A DNA stretch of 17,850 nt from Bremia lactucae (taxonomy: Eukaryota > Oomycota > Peronosporomycetes > Peronosporales > Peronosporaceae). The translations under genes were made by a program, and so were the position numbers. The DNA lies in the NCBI RefSeq assembly GCF_004359215.1, contig NC_090619.1, positions 5,838,524-5,856,373 on the forward strand. Reading direction: 5' to 3'. Below are positions 14,185 through 17,850 of this stretch, piece after piece (the first letter of the stretch is position 1; each line of letters starts with the position of its first letter). The notes under the pieces were generated by a model. That model had not been told where the DNA came from, searched no databases, and was given only the letters and a program-made list of their open reading frames with translations.

Positions 14185-15818
14185 ATGATGTTGATTGGTC
14201 AGAACCATCATTTTCAATTCCATCGCATGAAGAATAAATCCATGCGGGGTGCTGGTAGTGCGGAGTCGGCCAATTTGTCCGACTCGCATTCGTAGTCGAC
14301 CTCCAAAGAGGGGTCGTATTCACGTGATGAACCACCACGTGCACCCGAAACATCTAGTGTTGCGCGAGAAGAAGATACCACGGCAGACGCAACGTCTGCC
14401 GCAAGAGACAAGAGTGCGTCACCCGCGGCTGCATGAACCGCAGCCGAAGGCTCGGGGAGAATAGAACAGTCGCCTGATAGACGTCAGGCGGCTGAATATG
14501 AGCCTTCGAATGAGAGGGATCATTCTGATAGACGAGTTAATAGTCTGTTTGGTTACGACGATGAGGATGATCCCTCATCGCCCGTTCCGTCTCCCGTACG
14601 GTCACCTGCACCTATTTCTGTGAAAGGTGATGACGATGGCGTAAGCCATCGTAGTAAAGTTCATGTGGTACCCCTGCTTCAGTGGTACCACTTAGGGGAG
14701 TGAAGACAATGAAATGTCTCATCTCGCCCTTGAAAAGAAGCCGTGGCTTTTGCCCGAGCGGCTAATCAATGGCTTGTCTGGAGAGACTACTCCTCACAAT
14801 ATATATCCCTATTTTATTGCGACAAAGCTACATGGCCTTGATCCCAGCGCGAAGAACTTTCGCGCTGAGGAAGATTTATCTCGATGCTTTTCTTAAGCAT
14901 CGATGGTTTAGTGGCAACAATAAGCGAGATAAAGTCTCGCTTATGCAAGCCTGGAGCGCGTTCACTCGCAATGTCAAAGACATTGGACGCGAAGCCTGGC
15001 TTCAAAAACTTAACGCGAATCGCGTTAAGTTTGAGAAACAAACTCCAACCGGTGCAAAGTATAAATTGCATCAGTTGTCATGTGAGGCTGGGCTTCCATG
15101 CCTCACGTGGGGTGATCCCTGTCCGTGTTGTGTTGACAACTCGAAGAGGGTAAAAGGGGATGTCTATTCCCTTTCTTAGCCCTGAGGAAGGCTCGCATCT
15201 CAATAGAGATGCGGGAAGCGATTGACGTTTTGCAATCGATTTACAGGCGCCAGGGGCGCGTGTTTTCTGATGGGTCTTCTGAACCTTCGGATGGGTCTCG
15301 TCATACTGACGGACGAGGCCCTCAACGTCAGCAACCAGCTGAGAACGAGGCTTCCAGCTGTCATGTGAAGGTGGATAACCACGCCAGCGAACAAGATAAC
15401 TCGTTCGCTGCCCCTTCACATCACGGTGGTTCTGGATACGTTCCACAAGGAAACGTTGACCACCGTGGGAATCCACCAATGGTTGTGGTGGAGGAGGGGA
15501 AATTAGATCCGAACCGTGTGTCGGATCTAATGTCGGAGATTGACAAAGTCGATCACTTCCTCCATGATTTGGAGGAGGGACTTGACCACGAGCGCGGCAA
15601 GCGTCGCTCTTGTTGGAGTACGAACGGAAATATCACGCTGTTTGCGATGAGCTGTCGTCAGCTCATCGCAGTTTCGAGGAGGCATGAGAAACACCAGGTT
15701 CAACATGAGAATCTGGTTCGCGATCACAAGTATCTTCAGGGATTCTTGAAAAGGGTGGTCAACAATTTTTGGTGTATATGGTAAATCTACTCCATCCTCG
15801 GAAAAAACCGCGTACTGA
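14185..15818 (+). pseudogene. Long antisense ORF of element D (acidic N-terminus, Cys cluster, coiled coil), broken
   Basis: No known family recognised. From ATG 14185 (alternative 14227) one plus frame runs to a TGA at about 14703 with only TAG 14293-14295 and one TGA (about 14428) inside. It is Ser/Asp/Pro-rich (FGYDDEDDPSSPVPSPVRSP). After frame changes, 14860-15179 encodes YLDAFLKHRWFSGNNKRDK, MQAWSAFTRNVKDIGREAW and a Cys cluster CEAGLPCLTWGDPCPCC. Then 15209-15784 encodes a polar low-complexity stretch and a coiled coil (SDLMSEIDKVDHFLHDLEEG; HEKHQVQHENLVRDHKYLQG). A second frame carries the end to TGA 15816-15818. The 3' part is antisense to the pol tail and chromodomain. The consistent composition over about 1.6 kb and few stops suggest a real, recently broken gene. 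Acidic, cysteine and coiled-coil parts would suit a regulatory DNA- or RNA-binding protein, but that is inference. Confidence 0.5.
15290..15479 (-). pseudogene. Chromodomain at the C-terminus of element D pol
   Basis: The minus strand reads RFLVERIQNHRD, YLVRWRGYPPSHDSWKPRSQL and VEGLVRQYDETHP. This is a chromodomain with the usual aromatic positions (F of FLVERI, W of VRW, W of DSW); the Glu normally after DSW is Lys. In chromoviruses this module steers integration to methylated-histone chromatin. It is in frame from 15479 but separated from the integrase tail by about 300 bp of poorly conserved linker. The plus strand over the same bases is also open, as part of the antisense ORF. Confidence 0.9.
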
Positions 15819-16260
15819 TGGTACGGGCGGAGCCGACCAACGTAAAACGTAGGATGCGTTCGCATCCTACGTGGCAATTCTATTGTGTACGCATTGCCTC
15901 TGCGATGCAGTACACGGAAAGGCCCAATGAACTTGGGTAGTAGTTTACGCTACCCACATTAGTGGCTAAACGCTTTGGTAGGCTTACCGTAGAGAGAAGC
16001 ACTAGATCATTAACTTTAAATGAATGAACATTTGCTCTTCCATGTTTGTCTGCATTCCGTTTCTGTCGGTCCACTGCGTTAGCAAGCCTGAACGAAACGG
16101 AGTATTGATTCTCGAGTAGCAGAAACTCTTCTGCTGACTCATTTGTTTTGTCTTTTTCAGTACGCTTTGTGCGTACTGCCATGAGATCATTCTCATCTTC
16201 GATAACAATTTCTTCGACATCGACATCACTCGCGCGAGTCCACCCCCCTAAAACTAGAGG
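15480..16260 (-). pseudogene. Integrase C-terminal domain and linker of element D
   Basis: Minus-strand pieces: NADKHGRANVHSFKVNDLVLLSTVSLP (in 16182-15880), the usual entry to the GPY/F module, and HPTFYVGRLRPYHQY (about 15850-15800), the standard end of the conserved tail. The GPY core itself is disrupted (LATNVGSVNYYPSSLGLSVYCIAEA). After GRLRPYHQY the linker to the chromodomain runs through stops. A 12-bp perfect stem with 2-nt loop lies at 15847-15872, within the HPTFYVGR-encoding stretch. Confidence 0.8.
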
Positions 16261-16269
16261 ACCCCTCTA

Positions 16270-17060
16270 ATTGGGTTGGTATGCGAGGAAGGCGTTAGCC
16301 ATTCAAAAAGAATGGTGTATGCGTTGTAGGCGCGTGCACCGAATTGTTGATGTCAAATTCGGCCATCGGTAAAAACTCGCTCCAATTCGGATACGATTGG
16401 ATGTTACCTAGAAGTATCTCTTCGAGGACGCGATTTACGCGTTCTGTTTCACCATCCGTTTCTGGGTTGTCGGATGTTGACATAGTCAGCCGTGTTCCAA
16501 GAGATCGGAACACGGATCGCCAAAACTCCGCCGTGAACCGTGGATCTCTATTGGAGACCAGTTCACGGGGTAAACTGTGGAGTCTGAATACACTGTCGAT
16601 AAAGACACGGGCACGGCCCGGAGCCATGATTGACTCTGGTACTGCAGAAAATGTACCATCTTGCTGAAACTGTCTACAAAAACAAGGATTCCATTGTTTT
16701 TGTGATCCTTTTAGAGAAATCCGAAGCCGAAGTCCATATATACGGACTGCCAACACTCTGCCGGAAGTGGTAGAGGTTGAAGAGGTGCACGGGATGAAGG
16801 GCTCGGCTTCTCCCGTTGACATACTTCGCAAGCACGAATGTACTTGCGCACGAACTGATACTGGCGGGCCAGTAAAAGTCGCGACTTACTGTGAGGTAAG
16901 TCTTCCCACGTCCACGATGCCCACTTGTTGGAGCATCGTGACACTCATAGACGATGCGCAAGCCTAAATCATTGTGAGATGGGACGACGACACGTGCAGT
17001 GTCGCCGGTAACGGCTGTGTAATACAGTAAGCCGTTTCGTGTTATGTATCGATCGGATGA
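16270..17060 (-). pseudogene. Integrase of element D, frameshifted
   Basis: Minus-strand landmarks: YECHDAPTSGHRGRGKTYL and SRDFYWPA hold the His pair of the zinc finger (16961-16860 frame). After a frameshift, the frame 16944-16711 gives RKYIRACEVCQREKPSPSS with the Cys pair, and AECWQSVYMDFGFGF at the start of the core. After another shift come ARVFIDSVFRLH, NRDPRFTAEFWRSV (second catalytic Asp), TMSTSDNPETDGETERVNR (catalytic Glu) and EFLPMAEFDINNSVHAP (to about 16300). The first catalytic Asp (VFVDSFSKM, about 16670) lies in yet another frame. All catalytic residues exist but not in one frame. Confidence 0.9.
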
Positions 17061-17063
17061 CGA

Positions 17064-17850
17064 TCAATATAAAGCGGGTAAATCTTTATAAGATTTATCG
17101 GATGGATTCATTAAATGATCCATCAAACATAGAAGGTCCTTATCTTCTGTGTAGGCTTTCTTTATGTCATCAACTAAGGTTGATGACGGAACACTCGTAG
17201 TGAGTGTTGCAATTATTTTCACTGTTAGAGTGCACTGCTGAGTCGAAATCGGGTCGGCGTGATAACGCATCAGCACGACATTATGTCGTCCTGGTTTATA
17301 TTTAACGGAGAAATTATACTCCGCGAAGAAGGGTAGCCACCTCGCCATTCTTTGCGAGAAGCGTGGGCTATTTACGGCCGTGCGTAATGATGCATGGTCC
17401 GTGTATACGATGAACGGTCTATCTCCGAGGAGATAGACCCTAAATTTACCCAATGCATATGTCATGGCGAGGAGATCCTTTTTATGCACTGGGTAATTGC
17501 GTTCAGCTGGTTGCAGCTGGCGCGATTGGTAACAGACGACGCGCTCCGCGCTGTCTGTATCGTATTGCATTAACGCGCAGCCGATTGCGAAATCGCTGGC
17601 GTCACAGACCACATGGAATGGTCTGTCTTGATCTGTAATCGCCAAGATGGGCGATTGCATTAAGCATTGCTTGATACCTTCAAATGAACGCTGACAATCA
17701 GCGTTCCATAACCATTTCTCTTTTTTTTTTCAAGAGACGAGAGAGATGAACTGTCATCTCTGCATAATTGCGAGAGTACTTGTGCAAGTACGCCGCTAAA
17801 CCAAGGAACTTTCTAAGTCCCTTGACATCGACTGGAACTGGCCAGTCGGT
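17064..17850 (-). pseudogene. End of RT plus RNase H of element D, frameshifted
   Basis: The minus strand begins with WPVPVDVKGLRKFLGLAAY (RT thumb/connection, 17845-17790). A run of ten T (17721-17730 on plus) shifts the frame, then the 198-codon frame 17660-17064 carries FHVVCDASDFAIGCALMQYD (first catalytic Asp), PVHKKDLLAMTYAL (the position of the catalytic Glu reads Asp), FIVYTDHASLR and FSVKYKPGRHNVV. The last acidic motif (usually ADALSR) is read out of frame over about 40 bases as VLMRYHADP; the proper frame resumes afterwards with DDIKKAYTEDKDL. RNase H here is therefore inactive as read. Confidence 0.88.

Larger units (their letters stand above)
13665..17850 (-). mobile_element. Chromodomain-type Ty3/Gypsy element D, 3' part, truncated by window edge
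   Basis: Minus-strand order: end of RT and RNase H (17850-17064), integrase (17060-16270), integrase C-terminal domain and linker (16260-15480), chromodomain (15479-15290), a long 3' region with an antisense ORF, polypurine tract, 3' LTR. This is the chromovirus arrangement. Coding breaks include a 10-T run at 17721-17730 and several single-base shifts. The element belongs with element A by LTR similarity. The internal region is tiled with perfect short inverted repeats. Confidence 0.9.

Noticed and set aside
14381..15872. CRISPR-like array from regularly spaced palindromes
   Set aside because: The palindromes differ in sequence and spacing; no direct repeat is shared between them.
1..17850. 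RxLR or Crinkler effector genes, tRNA or rRNA genes
   Set aside because: No signal peptide followed by RxLR-EER or LFLAK was seen in any substantial frame, and no tRNA T-loop (GGTTCGAATCC-type) or rRNA core sequence was recognised on either strand.

Overview
The window looks like repeat-rich nuclear DNA of an oomycete (Peronosporales-type: Phytophthora or a downy mildew). The evidence is a set of Ty3/Gypsy retrotransposon remnants, one intron-free host gene, and an initiator-like CCATTCC motif followed by CAAATTT just upstream of that gene's ATG, which resembles the oomycete core promoter. The species assignment is inference.

Layout. (1) 1-2265, minus strand: 5' part of Gypsy element A (LTR, primer-binding site, gag with CCHC knuckle, retropepsin), running off the left edge. 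(2) 2266-3301: the gag start and LTR of an older relative, element 2, into whose gag element A inserted. (3) 3302-4280: nothing recognised. (4) 4286-10260, minus strand: a decayed Gypsy element 3 (gag end, protease, RT, RNase H, integrase, pol C-terminus) with a plus-strand coiled-coil ORF remnant at its 3' end. (5) 10549-12261, plus strand: the only intact gene, an EHD/dynamin-like nucleotidase of 570 aa with two hydrophobic segments and no EH domain. (6) 12262-13188: non-coding flank, a palindrome cluster, and a plus-strand RT fragment. (7) 13189-14108: two LTRs of the element A family in inverted orientation, 29 bp apart. (8) 14109-17850, minus strand: element D, a chromodomain Gypsy element (polypurine tract, chromodomain, integrase, RNase H, end of RT), running off the right edge. 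A long broken plus-strand ORF lies between its LTR and pol and overlaps the pol 3' end antisense.

Three signals stand out. First, the internal regions of elements A and D are tiled with short perfect inverted repeats (stems of 9-13 bp, short loops), far more than chance predicts and not seen in the host gene next door. The pattern continues into the LTR as a run of four hairpins, two with a GAAGC loop, and one stem shows a paired substitution between LTR copies. Second, a large antisense ORF converges on pol in element D, and a similar remnant sits at the same place in element 3. Third, the gag/protease junction of element A has an in-phase A AAA AAT heptamer, an 8-nt spacer and an 8-bp stem, with the protease in the -1 frame.

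All retrotransposon genes here carry stops or frameshifts, so no element in the window is coding-competent. No rRNA, tRNA, CRISPR or effector gene was recognised. All counts were made by eye.
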